From Candidatus Nanohalarchaeota archaeon (lineage in GTDB: Archaea; EX4484-52; B79-G9), in assembly GCA_003660865.1 (NCBI GenBank), contig QMVA01000114.1:1-5400 (forward strand): a DNA stretch of 5,400 nucleotides. The letters are read 5' to 3'. Under the pieces are notes generated by a model, which saw only the letters and a program-made list of their open reading frames with translations, made no database searches and was not told the origin of the DNA. Numbering within the stretch: position 1 is the stretch's first letter; every line of letters starts with the position of its first letter. This document shows positions 1 to 5,138 of the stretch, piece by piece. Position numbers and translations under genes: made by a program.

Positions 1-780
1 GTCACAGTCATTATCAATTCCATCATCGCAGTAATCTGTTTCACTAGACTCCCTGCAATGTATACTCCAGTCAGAGCCCATAACACATATTTGAGCATCA
101 AGAGCGCAATAACCACATCTCTTCTTCACTACGCACATGCAATTTTCACACTTCATATATGAGCACGAGCCATATATTGGCTCACATGTGGTAGGCAGCG
201 AATCACACTCCTCGCCAATATCCACATTTCCGTTCCCGCACGGCGAATCCTCTTTCAGGGATATTATTTTTTCAGAATTAATGCTCACCACATCGTTCCC
301 AGTTTTAATAATAACCATCTCGTAAGCATGCACAACATCTCCCCCGATAATCTGGTTCACCCGCGAAAAAAGGTCCTGCTCAAGGCTCGGTGTGCCCAGG
401 TACGACATATTAATATCGCAACGAAGTTCCTCGCAGTACGGCTCATCACCATAGAACTGTATGCACAAAAACTTGCCCTCTGACCGCTTTTTTTTCTTTA
501 TCATAACCGAAACCTTATCCGGCGGCGGACCGGAAATATCAGAACTATAGATTGCCTTAATATCATCAGGGAAACTGCATTTATGAGGATAAATATTTTC
601 AATCCCCCCCTGGCACACCGTCCTCGTCTTTGCCACGAGTTCAGAAAACTCCTGCACAGCCATAAGTCGCTGCGTATCACTTAGCTGGTTGCCTCCAATA
701 GACATACCGATAGCAAACACCATCATCCCCATGGTAGTCAGGCCAAGAATCCATATCCATGTTGCAACTTCCGCTTTCAT
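1..780 (-). CDS. Membrane-anchored cysteine-rich surface protein with MopE-like metal-binding motif (partial, C-terminus beyond window)
   Basis: An uninterrupted minus-strand frame of 260 codons begins at the ATG at 780 and is still open at base 1, so the C-terminus is missing. Residues 8-29 are a hydrophobic segment (WIWILGLTTMGMMVFAIG), probably an N-terminal signal anchor or uncleaved signal. Residues 30-168 form an outer domain with cysteines at 56, 106, 116 and 121, the motif YLGTP (127-131) and KTG (159-161); this part is paralogous to the protein at 1481-2026. Residues 181-193 read CGNGNVDIGEECD, the Myxococcus-type cysteine-rich repeat. A cysteine-dense stretch follows, and residues 251-260 (CDDGIDNDCD) match the putative metal-binding motif of MopE-type surface proteins (PF11617). 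Such motifs occur in secreted or surface proteins and probably bind Ca2+ or another metal. Start choice: a GTGAT site lies 4 nt upstream and a TATA box 35 bp upstream. Function is unknown; surface location is inferred. Confidence 0.85.
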   Translation of the reverse strand, partial: MKAEVATWIWILGLTTMGMMVFAIGMSIGGNQLSDTQRLMAVQEFSELVAKTRTVCQGGIENIYPHKCSFPDDIKAIYSSDISGPPPDKVSVMIKKKKRSEGKFLCIQFYGDEPYCEELRCDINMSYLGTPSLEQDLFSRVNQIIGGDVVHAYEMVIIKTGNDVVSINSEKIISLKEDSPCGNGNVDIGEECDSLPTTCEPIYGSCSYMKCENCMCVVKKRCGYCALDAQICVMGSDWSIHCRESSETDYCDDGIDNDCD

Positions 781-784
781 CAAT

Positions 785-820
785 ATCACAATAAAACGTA
801 TTAGTACATCATATAAATAA
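785..820 (-). promoter_or_regulatory. Archaeal promoter and RBS of the cysteine-rich surface protein gene
   Basis: Read on the minus strand, TTATTTATAT at 820-811 is a good TATA-like box centred about 35 bp before the ATG at 780. GTGAT at 789-785 is complementary to the 16S 3' end and leaves a 4-nt spacer. The expected start of transcription, about 25 bp after the box, gives a leader of roughly 10 nt. The box lies just beyond the stop codon of the gene at 834-1436, so this gene can be transcribed independently of its upstream neighbour. Confidence 0.6.
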
Positions 821-833
821 TTTCCTGATTACA

Positions 834-1436
834 CTATATTCCCGGGATACTATCTGCAAACTGGTACAGCAAATAAATCGCAGCCAGTGCAGCTCCAATA
901 AACCCGAGATAAACAAGAATCTCAAGTATCTTTGCAACAGATGACAGAAAACTGCGCTTTGGCTTAGCAGGAACCCGCACCATCACAGGCGGTTGTTGAG
1001 GCGGTATCTGCCCGGGAATTTGTTCCTGCGGCACTCCTGCCGGGGGCGGCAACGGCTGATCAGGAGCCATCTCCTCTCCTCTGCGATATCTCTCTTGTGA
1101 CTCATAATCTCTCGCCATTCCCTCTCTTCGGGACATCTCCTCTGAATCATAAGATACTCTCCTGTTCCGCTCATCAAGTTCACTTTTATCTGTGTTCGCC
1201 ATTCTTTCTCTCTCATACCCATCCCGATCATACTCATTGCTTCCAAACCCGGGTGTTTTCAACCTTTCATCATCCCTATTTGTGTTATTTTCGGGGCATC
1301 CTTCACAATATTCCGGATTACCGAAGTTAGTATTTTGCCCTGCTGACTCGCCTACAGGAACAATCTTAGTGCCGCAACTAAAGCAATATCTTTCTCCTGC
1401 TTTTACCGGCGCACCGCAATTTGGACAATATGGCAT
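834..1436 (-). CDS. Zinc-ribbon protein with charged/proline-rich linker and C-terminal membrane anchor
   Basis: This encodes 200 residues. The N-terminus is a zinc ribbon with Cys4-x2-Cys7 and Cys18-x2-Cys21 (CPNCG...YCFSCG), as in the zinc_ribbon_2 / double-zinc-ribbon families. A further CxxC at Cys44/Cys47 has no visible partner pair. Residues about 49-125 are highly charged (Arg, Glu, Asp, Tyr) with no obvious fold, and about 127-160 are rich in Pro and Gln. A single hydrophobic segment at about 172-191 ends nine residues from the C-terminus, so the protein is probably tail-anchored with the ribbon in the cytoplasm. The frame extends to a GTG at 1445, but that GTG lies inside the ribosome-binding sequence GGTGA (1446-1442), so the ATG at 1436 is the better start. 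Its place between two paralogous surface-protein genes suggests a cytoplasmic adaptor or scaffold for them; this is inference. Zinc-ribbon membrane proteins are common and hard to assign. Confidence 0.85.
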   Translation of the reverse strand: MPYCPNCGAPVKAGERYCFSCGTKIVPVGESAGQNTNFGNPEYCEGCPENNTNRDDERLKTPGFGSNEYDRDGYERERMANTDKSELDERNRRVSYDSEEMSRREGMARDYESQERYRRGEEMAPDQPLPPPAGVPQEQIPGQIPPQQPPVMVRVPAKPKRSFLSSVAKILEILVYLGFIGAALAAIYLLYQFADSIPGI

Positions 1437-1440
1437 AGAA

Positions 1441-1477
1441 TTCACCGCTTAAACATTTCACATAATAGCTTATATAA
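1441..1477 (-). promoter_or_regulatory. Promoter and start-deciding RBS of the zinc-ribbon gene
   Basis: On the minus strand a TATA box (TTATATAA, 1477-1470) sits immediately past the stop codon of the gene at 1481-2026 and about 37 bp before the ATG at 1436. GGTGAA at 1446-1441 is a clear ribosome-binding site 4-5 nt from that ATG. It overlaps an in-frame GTG at 1445-1443 that an automatic caller could choose as start; the site makes the GTG unlikely. Confidence 0.6.
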
Positions 1478-1480
1478 TTT

Positions 1481-2026
1481 TTATTTCAATACTGGTTTGG
1501 CCTCAATCATAATATTGTCCTTGCCAGTCTTTGCAATATTCACTTTATAGTTAAATACTCCCCCTGAAAGCCGTGCAATCCTCTCAAGTTTCGATCCCTT
1601 GGGCGGAGTACCGACATACGTCATAGTGACATTGCATGCTGTCTTTTTGCAATGATACGTATCAAAATCATGCTCAACCTCAAACTGGTAGCACATATAA
1701 TACCCGGAAGTTGCATTAAGATTCTCAATATAATATGGTGCCGAATCCACTGGCGGCCCGTCATTTTCAGACACATATATCGCATAGACATCCCTGTTAA
1801 CAGATATATCTTTTCCATACCTTGAATCTTTTGGCATTGAACATATCTCATTTGCAGTATTATAAATCATATTAAACTTTTCCACAACCTGCTGATTATT
1901 CAACTGCACAATAAGCATCATGATATTCTGTTGCGCACTCGCAAAAACAAATGCTGCCATCAGTATGCCTATAATGACCCATACCCATATAGACATGGAA
2001 ATACCTGACCTTTTTCTAATTCGCAT
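1481..2026 (-). CDS. Small membrane-anchored four-cysteine protein, paralogue of the protein at 1-780
   Basis: This encodes 181 residues from the ATG at 2026. The basic N-terminus (MRIRKRSG) is followed by a hydrophobic segment at about 13-31 (IWVWVIIGILMAAFVF), then an outer domain with Cys62, Cys112, Cys126 and Cys131, YVGTP (137-141) and KTG (166-168). The protein aligns without gaps to residues 1-109 of the 1-780 product (offset six residues): WxW, IY, GPP, CxQF and both spacings (W to first Cys 46, first to second Cys 50) coincide. Unlike its paralogue it ends soon after KTG and has no cysteine-rich extension. Glycosylation sequons are seen at Asn104 and Asn132. The frame stays open to a GTG at 2089, and ATGs at 2086, 2038 and 2032 are possible starts; 2026 is preferred because of the TATA box at 2070-2063 and the GGGGAT just upstream. 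RKRSGIS before a hydrophobic stretch also resembles an archaeal prepilin signal, so a pilin-like role is an alternative. No known family was recognised. Confidence 0.8.
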   Translation of the reverse strand: MRIRKRSGISMSIWVWVIIGILMAAFVFASAQQNIMMLIVQLNNQQVVEKFNMIYNTANEICSMPKDSRYGKDISVNRDVYAIYVSENDGPPVDSAPYYIENLNATSGYYMCYQFEVEHDFDTYHCKKTACNVTMTYVGTPPKGSKLERIARLSGGVFNYKVNIAKTGKDNIMIEAKPVLK

Positions 2027-2062
2027 ATTCATCCCCATGCACAACCAATTAGCATAACTAAC

Positions 2063-2070
2063 ATATATAA
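2063..2070 (-). promoter_or_regulatory. Probable TATA box of the gene at 1481-2026
   Basis: Minus-strand TTATATAT lies about 40 bp before the ATG at 2026, matching the spacing at the neighbouring genes. A second candidate, the palindromic ATTTATAAAT at 2105-2114, would put the transcription start near 2084-2086 and favour the longer protein starting at 2086 or 2089. The sequence alone does not settle which is used. Confidence 0.45.
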
Positions 2071-2134
2071 TTGACGTGCACAACATCACATAAAATAAAA
2101 CAACATTTATAAATATTCAACAATTATTTTACAG

Positions 2135-2185
2135 TATACTAAATGTGTATTGAAATTTAGAATTATATGGAGTACGTTTAGTATA
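2135..2185. repeat. Inverted repeat TATACTAAA / TTTAGTATA in the divergent intergenic region
   Basis: TATACTAAA at 2135-2143 is repeated exactly in inverted orientation at 2177-2185. As RNA the pairing could extend inward to about 14 bp (2135-2148 with 2172-2185) with three G-U pairs, closing a loop of about 23 nt. As DNA, the two boxes are 42 bp apart centre to centre, four helical turns, which would suit a dimeric or looping regulator. It lies between two divergently transcribed membrane-protein genes, so either reading implies regulation. Confidence 0.4.
2163..2168 (+). promoter_or_regulatory. Candidate TATA box for the gene at 2255-2752
   Basis: TTATAT at 2163-2168 would place the transcription start near 2190, giving a leader of about 65 nt that begins at the hairpin of 2191-2220. 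Competing candidates are TTTAGTATAA (2177-2186) and GAGTATATC (2222-2230). The last would give an almost leaderless mRNA and waste the good ribosome-binding site at 2244-2249. Confidence 0.3.
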
Positions 2186-2190
2186 ACGAA

Positions 2191-2220
2191 ACTGTAAAAG
2201 TTCGAAAAAACTTTTACGGT
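2191..2220 (+). promoter_or_regulatory. 12-bp stem-loop, probable 5' leader element
   Basis: The arms 2191-2202 (ACTGTAAAAGTT) and 2209-2220 (AACTTTTACGGT) pair over 12 bp with a single U-G wobble and close a 6-nt loop, CGAAAA. No run of T follows on either strand, so it is a poor intrinsic terminator. Its place 35 bp before the ATG at 2255, just downstream of a possible TATA box, suggests a structured 5' leader that protects or controls the mRNA. A DNA operator is the alternative. Confidence 0.5.
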
Positions 2221-2243
2221 AGAGTATATCTAATAATAATACA

Positions 2244-2249
2244 GGTGAT
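2244..2249 (+). promoter_or_regulatory. Ribosome-binding site GGTGAT
   Basis: GGTGAT ends 5 nt before the ATG at 2255. It is the strongest such match in the window, it fixes the start of the basic membrane protein, and it implies a real leader on this mRNA. Confidence 0.7.
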
Positions 2250-2254
2250 TATAT

Positions 2255-2752
2255 ATGGTAAAGAAAACATCAACCAAAACAAAAGCACGTGCAAAAGCAA
2301 CAAGACCGCGCACAGCAAAACCTGCTGTAATCGCGGCAACAGAAAAAGACAACGCACCGGTAATTCGAAGAGAACTCTTCAATATGGAAACACTAAGTAT
2401 ACTTTTAAGCTCAATAATACTTGTAGTGTTGCTATACTCCCTTTATCTGGGAGGCACCACTGCAGCTCCGGCGCAGGCAGCAAATACTAACACCATTGCA
2501 GCGGAATTCATCTCAGACGAAGCATCCTGCAAAACTTTCTGTGAATACTACCCACAATACGGTGAAGGTGAATTCGGGGGCATAAGCGAAAACGGTCACT
2601 GTCTCTGCAAGATAGCCATTGACGCAATGCCGAACTACGCCAAAAACAAAACAATGTCAGCAACCATATTGATAGACGGGGGAATAATAGTAAAAAGTGC
2701 AACAATAACTGACGGTGCTGAACAGCAGCAACCATTCCAAATGATGCAATAG
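2255..2752 (+). CDS. Single-pass membrane protein with basic cytoplasmic tail and four-cysteine outer domain
   Basis: This encodes 165 residues and is not a family I recognise. Residues 2-40 are strongly basic, with about twelve Lys/Arg interspersed with Ala, Thr and Pro (KTKARAKATRPRTAKPA), like a histone H1 tail. A hydrophobic anchor follows at about 46-65 (LSILLSSIILVVLLYSLYL). By the positive-inside rule the N-terminus is cytoplasmic and residues 66-165 lie outside. The outer part has Cys92-x3-Cys96 and Cys116-x-Cys118, a pattern that could form two disulfides or bind a metal, a glycosylation sequon at Asn131, and a Gln-rich end (EQQQPFQMMQ). Nucleic-acid, ribosome or polyanion contact by the tail is inferred from composition only. 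The ATG is supported by GGTGAT 5 nt upstream. It is transcribed away from the paralogous surface-protein cluster and converges with the gene at 2754-3005. Confidence 0.85.
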   Translation: MVKKTSTKTKARAKATRPRTAKPAVIAATEKDNAPVIRRELFNMETLSILLSSIILVVLLYSLYLGGTTAAPAQAANTNTIAAEFISDEASCKTFCEYYPQYGEGEFGGISENGHCLCKIAIDAMPNYAKNKTMSATILIDGGIIVKSATITDGAEQQQPFQMMQ

Positions 2753-2753
2753 A

Positions 2754-3005
2754 TTACAGGAACATATTCCTTGTATGTATCGTCTCATTGCGCCCGTTTT
2801 TGTCCCTGCACTTAACTTGGACTCCATATTCACTTAGGACAACTTCGCAGAGAAACTTGCCATTAGAAACCTTAAACGCGCCCCCGACAGGATTATCCAC
2901 AAGCATCTTATTGCGCTCAATGACCCTCTTCTTCTCATTAATATAATCAATCTGGAACATCAGCGGTCGTCTCAAACATCTTTGATTATTACTTCTGTCA
3001 GCCAT
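2754..3005 (-). CDS. Small hydrophilic protein of unknown function
   Basis: This encodes 83 residues with no membrane segment or signal. The N-terminal half is rich in Arg, Lys and Asn (NEKKRVIERNK at 23-33). The second half looks beta-rich (FKVSNGKFLCEVV, YGVQVKCRD), with cysteines at 10, 53 and 66. I recognise no family. That it is a real gene is supported by a TATA box and GTGAT site at the usual distances before the ATG at 3005, and by GT-rich codon use like the other minus-strand genes. An internal ATG at codon 16 is a less likely start. It is divergent from the HerA-like ATPase gene across 103 bp and ends one base from the stop of the gene at 2255-2752. Confidence 0.7.
   Translation of the reverse strand: MADRSNNQRCLRRPLMFQIDYINEKKRVIERNKMLVDNPVGGAFKVSNGKFLCEVVLSEYGVQVKCRDKNGRNETIHTRNMFL
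2758..2771. terminator. Weak inverted repeat at the junction of two convergent genes
   Basis: AGGAA-CATA-TTCCT is a perfect 5-bp inverted repeat just past the stop of the gene at 2255-2752 and inside the last codons of the opposite gene. It might help end both transcripts, but the stem is short and no clear T-run follows, so this is a weak call. Confidence 0.2.
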
Positions 3006-3008
3006 AAT

Positions 3009-3044
3009 ATCACTACTTAATGATGGTTACAAACATTTATATAT
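3009..3044 (-). promoter_or_regulatory. Promoter and RBS of the 83-residue protein gene
   Basis: On the minus strand ATATATAAAT (3044-3035) is a strong TATA box centred about 35 bp before the ATG at 3005. GTGAT at 3013-3009 precedes the ATG by 3 nt. The predicted leader is only about 10 nt. Confidence 0.6.
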
Positions 3045-3061
3045 CTTTTGGTCAGGCAAGG

Positions 3062-3106
3062 TTTTTAAAAATGAACATCACTATTAATAGCACGATTCAG
3101 GTGGTC
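3062..3106 (+). promoter_or_regulatory. Promoter and RBS of the HerA-like ATPase gene
   Basis: TTTTTAAAA (3062-3070), preceded by purine-rich GCAAGG, is a TATA-like box about 42 bp before the ATG at 3109. AGGTGGTC (3099-3106) is a ribosome-binding site close to the ATG. The box lies about 18 bp from the TATA box of the divergent gene, so the two promoters are back to back and one bound protein could affect both. Confidence 0.5.
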
Positions 3107-3108
3107 AC

Positions 3109-5061
3109 ATGTTAATAGGGGAAGTAGTAGGGAAGACAGGCACAAAAACATTTAGGTTTCGCGCATACAAAGACGTGAACAAACTGGACTTTGTCACAGT
3201 AAAAAACAAAGACAATCAGTGGGTACTCGCACAGATTGACAACATTGAAGGCCACCCTGACGGTCGAAATATCGCACAGTGTATTATACTTGGCTACAGG
3301 GAGAAAGGCGCACTTTTAACTCCCAAAACCCCTGTAAAGCCATCCACCCTCGTCTACACAGCAGACAAAGAGGTCATAAATAAGACACTCAATCTCTCAT
3401 CCGGCGGTCTCTACATAGGGAAACTCGACGCAAACAAAGATGTATCAGTATATCTCGACCCCGAGGAACTGATCTCCAAGCATGTGGGAGTCCTTGCGGC
3501 AACAGGTTCCGGCAAATCATATACTGTAGCTGTAATACTGGAAGAACTCCTTGAGCAGGATATTCCCGTTGTAGTAATAGACCCTCACGGTGAATACAGC
3601 ACACTGAAACTTAAAAACGACAACCTGAAAGAAATATCGTTAATGGCAAAATACGGCATAGAGCCAAAATCCTATAATGTATCAGAATACAGTCCAGACC
3701 CACGAATCAATCCGGGTGCAAAACAGCTGACTTTCTCAGATAAAAACCTCTCAGCACACGAACTTGCCCAACTCTTTCCAGCCAAAGCCACATCATCCCA
3801 GATAGGCCTTCTATATACAGCCACCAGAGAAGCAAAATCAAGAGGCAACTACACACTTGACGATGTCATCACCTATGTAAGCAACAGCGAGAACTCATCA
3901 AAATGGAATGTCGTAAACATGCTCGAAATCATAAAAGACATGAAACTCTTCTCAAAAAATCCGACAAAACTGCAGGACATAGTAAAATCCGGCAGAGCAT
4001 CACTCATAAACCTGCGCGGCATAAATCCGGAAATACAAAGCATCGTGGCATTCAAAATAATGACAGACATCTTTGAGCAGAGAAAAGTAGGCCGCATCCC
4101 ACCTCTTTTCCTTATAGTAGAAGAAGCTCACAACTTCTGCCCTGAAAAAGAAGTAAGGACATCCTCGAAAATAATAAGAAGCATCGCAAGCGAAGGGCGA
4201 AAATTCGGTCTTGGCCTTTGCATAATTTCGCAAAGGCCCGCGCGCGTCGACAAAAACGTCCTGTCTCAATGCAACACACAGATAATCATGAAAATCACAA
4301 ATCCAAATGACCTAAAAGCAGTATCCTATGCTGAAGGCATAACTTCGGGTCTCGAAAATGAGATAAAAAACCTCAATCCCGGAACTGCGCTCATACTCGG
4401 TCGCGAAATGCCACTGTTCGTAGATATCCGCACGCGACGGACAAAACACGGCGGCGTAACTGTTAGCGTAACAGACCAGCCAAAGATCACAGAGGGTATA
4501 ATGTCATTTGCAGGGATAAGCAAACAGGAAATAGAGATACGCTTGGGAAAAGTCAAAAAAATATATTACCCCTGCTTTCGCGTATCCAAATCAGAAAATC
4601 ACTACCTTATAGACGGCATGAAAGGAAAAATCCTCTACCGCGACGGGAATCGCACAAGAGAATCCTCTATGGACCTAACGGACGACAATCTTACAGTACT
4701 CTCATATCTCACAAAAAAGATGACAAAAGATGAGCTGGTCCAGAAATCCAGCATGAACTACACAAATCTCATATCCTCACTCAGCACACTCATAAGCTCG
4801 GGGTTCGCAGAAGAAGCCAGTGAGAATGGCACAGTTACATACTCAAAAACCAAAAAAGCAGACCTCAGAACATTTGATATTGAGCCTGTTCTCGTCCAGA
4901 TTGATGGTGAGGTGCTAAAGCCAGCCCTTACAAAAGAGCAGGTATATGCAAAAGCAAAAGTTCTTTTCAATAACTTTAAGGATATTGAACTGGTATATTA
5001 TCCATACATAATCGGCAAAGATTTCATGATAGATGGCATCAGCGGAATAAAGCAGGGCTGA
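3109..5061 (+). CDS. HerA-like (DUF87) hexameric ATPase / DNA translocase
   Basis: This encodes 650 residues, a full-length member of the archaeal HerA/FtsK-superfamily ATPases. The N-terminal beta-rich region (about 1-110; MLIGEVVGKTGTKTFRF) fits a HAS-barrel. The core has Walker A at 131-137 (ATGSGKS, Lys136), the family signature DPHGEY at 158-163, Walker B ending in LIVEEAH (335-341, Glu338/Glu339), and SEGRKFGLG (361-369) with ISQRP (373-377) and NPNDLKAV, the sensor/arginine region. All catalytic motifs are intact. Residues about 523-582 look like a winged helix. They lie between two copies of a YYP...IDGxxG motif (486-506 and 630-646), a C-terminal module seen in many archaeal DUF87 proteins. 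HerA with the nuclease NurA resects DNA ends in recombinational repair; many DUF87 paralogues have other or unknown partners. No nurA, mre11 or rad50 lies beside it, and the convergent downstream gene suggests transcription alone. Whether this is the canonical HerA or a paralogue cannot be settled here. Confidence 0.93.
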   Translation: MLIGEVVGKTGTKTFRFRAYKDVNKLDFVTVKNKDNQWVLAQIDNIEGHPDGRNIAQCIILGYREKGALLTPKTPVKPSTLVYTADKEVINKTLNLSSGGLYIGKLDANKDVSVYLDPEELISKHVGVLAATGSGKSYTVAVILEELLEQDIPVVVIDPHGEYSTLKLKNDNLKEISLMAKYGIEPKSYNVSEYSPDPRINPGAKQLTFSDKNLSAHELAQLFPAKATSSQIGLLYTATREAKSRGNYTLDDVITYVSNSENSSKWNVVNMLEIIKDMKLFSKNPTKLQDIVKSGRASLINLRGINPEIQSIVAFKIMTDIFEQRKVGRIPPLFLIVEEAHNFCPEKEVRTSSKIIRSIASEGRKFGLGLCIISQRPARVDKNVLSQCNTQIIMKITNPNDLKAVSYAEGITSGLENEIKNLNPGTALILGREMPLFVDIRTRRTKHGGVTVSVTDQPKITEGIMSFAGISKQEIEIRLGKVKKIYYPCFRVSKSENHYLIDGMKGKILYRDGNRTRESSMDLTDDNLTVLSYLTKKMTKDELVQKSSMNYTNLISSLSTLISSGFAEEASENGTVTYSKTKKADLRTFDIEPVLVQIDGEVLKPALTKEQVYAKAKVLFNNFKDIELVYYPYIIGKDFMIDGISGIKQG

Positions 5062-5083
5062 TGATGATGAATTTGTTATCTGG

Positions 5084-5088
5084 TTTTT
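5084..5088 (+). terminator. Possible T-tract terminator of the ATPase gene
   Basis: A run of five T (GGTTTTTATA) lies 23 bp after the ATPase stop codon. Archaeal termination often needs only a short T-tract, so this is a plausible end, perhaps helped by the downstream hairpin at 5102-5138. The run is short, hence low confidence. Confidence 0.3.
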
Positions 5089-5101
5089 ATACATTCTATA
5101 G

Positions 5102-5138
5102 TGAAAGTGCCATGACACTCAATTTATTGGTGCTTTCA
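5102..5138. repeat. Inverted repeat between convergent genes
   Basis: TGAAAGTGCC (5102-5111) can pair with GGTGCTTTCA (5129-5138) as a 10-bp stem with two G-U pairs around a 17-nt loop. The right arm overlaps the final codons of the minus-strand membrane-protein gene (stop at 5121-5119). It may be a 3'-end structure for one or both convergent transcripts. A shorter competing pairing (AGTG/CACT at 5106-5109 and 5115-5118) also exists. Confidence 0.3.

Noticed and set aside
137..325. Plus-strand 62-codon frame opposite the cysteine-rich surface protein gene
   Set aside because: The opposite strand carries a 260-codon open frame with recognisable motifs, and this frame has no ribosome-binding site.
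1442..1446. GTG at 1445 as start of the zinc-ribbon protein
   Set aside because: It lies inside the GGTGA ribosome-binding sequence for the ATG nine bases further on.
1097..1452. Plus-strand open frames of 77 and 86 codons opposite the zinc-ribbon gene
   Set aside because: They are antisense to a frame with a clear zinc ribbon and membrane anchor. Their His/Ser/Phe-rich translations follow from that gene's composition.
2191..2220. Hairpin as an intrinsic terminator
   Set aside because: No T-run follows the stem on either strand, and no gene on the plus strand ends just before it.
2880..2900. GKFLC pentapeptide shared between the 83-residue protein and the 1-780 protein
   Set aside because: The match does not extend to either side and the cysteine spacing after it differs, so chance is more likely than homology.
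3389..5118. Minus-strand open frames of 67-89 codons opposite the ATPase gene
   Set aside because: They lie opposite a long, motif-complete coding frame, have no promoter or ribosome-binding signals, and their translations look like shadows rich in Ser, Phe and Cys.
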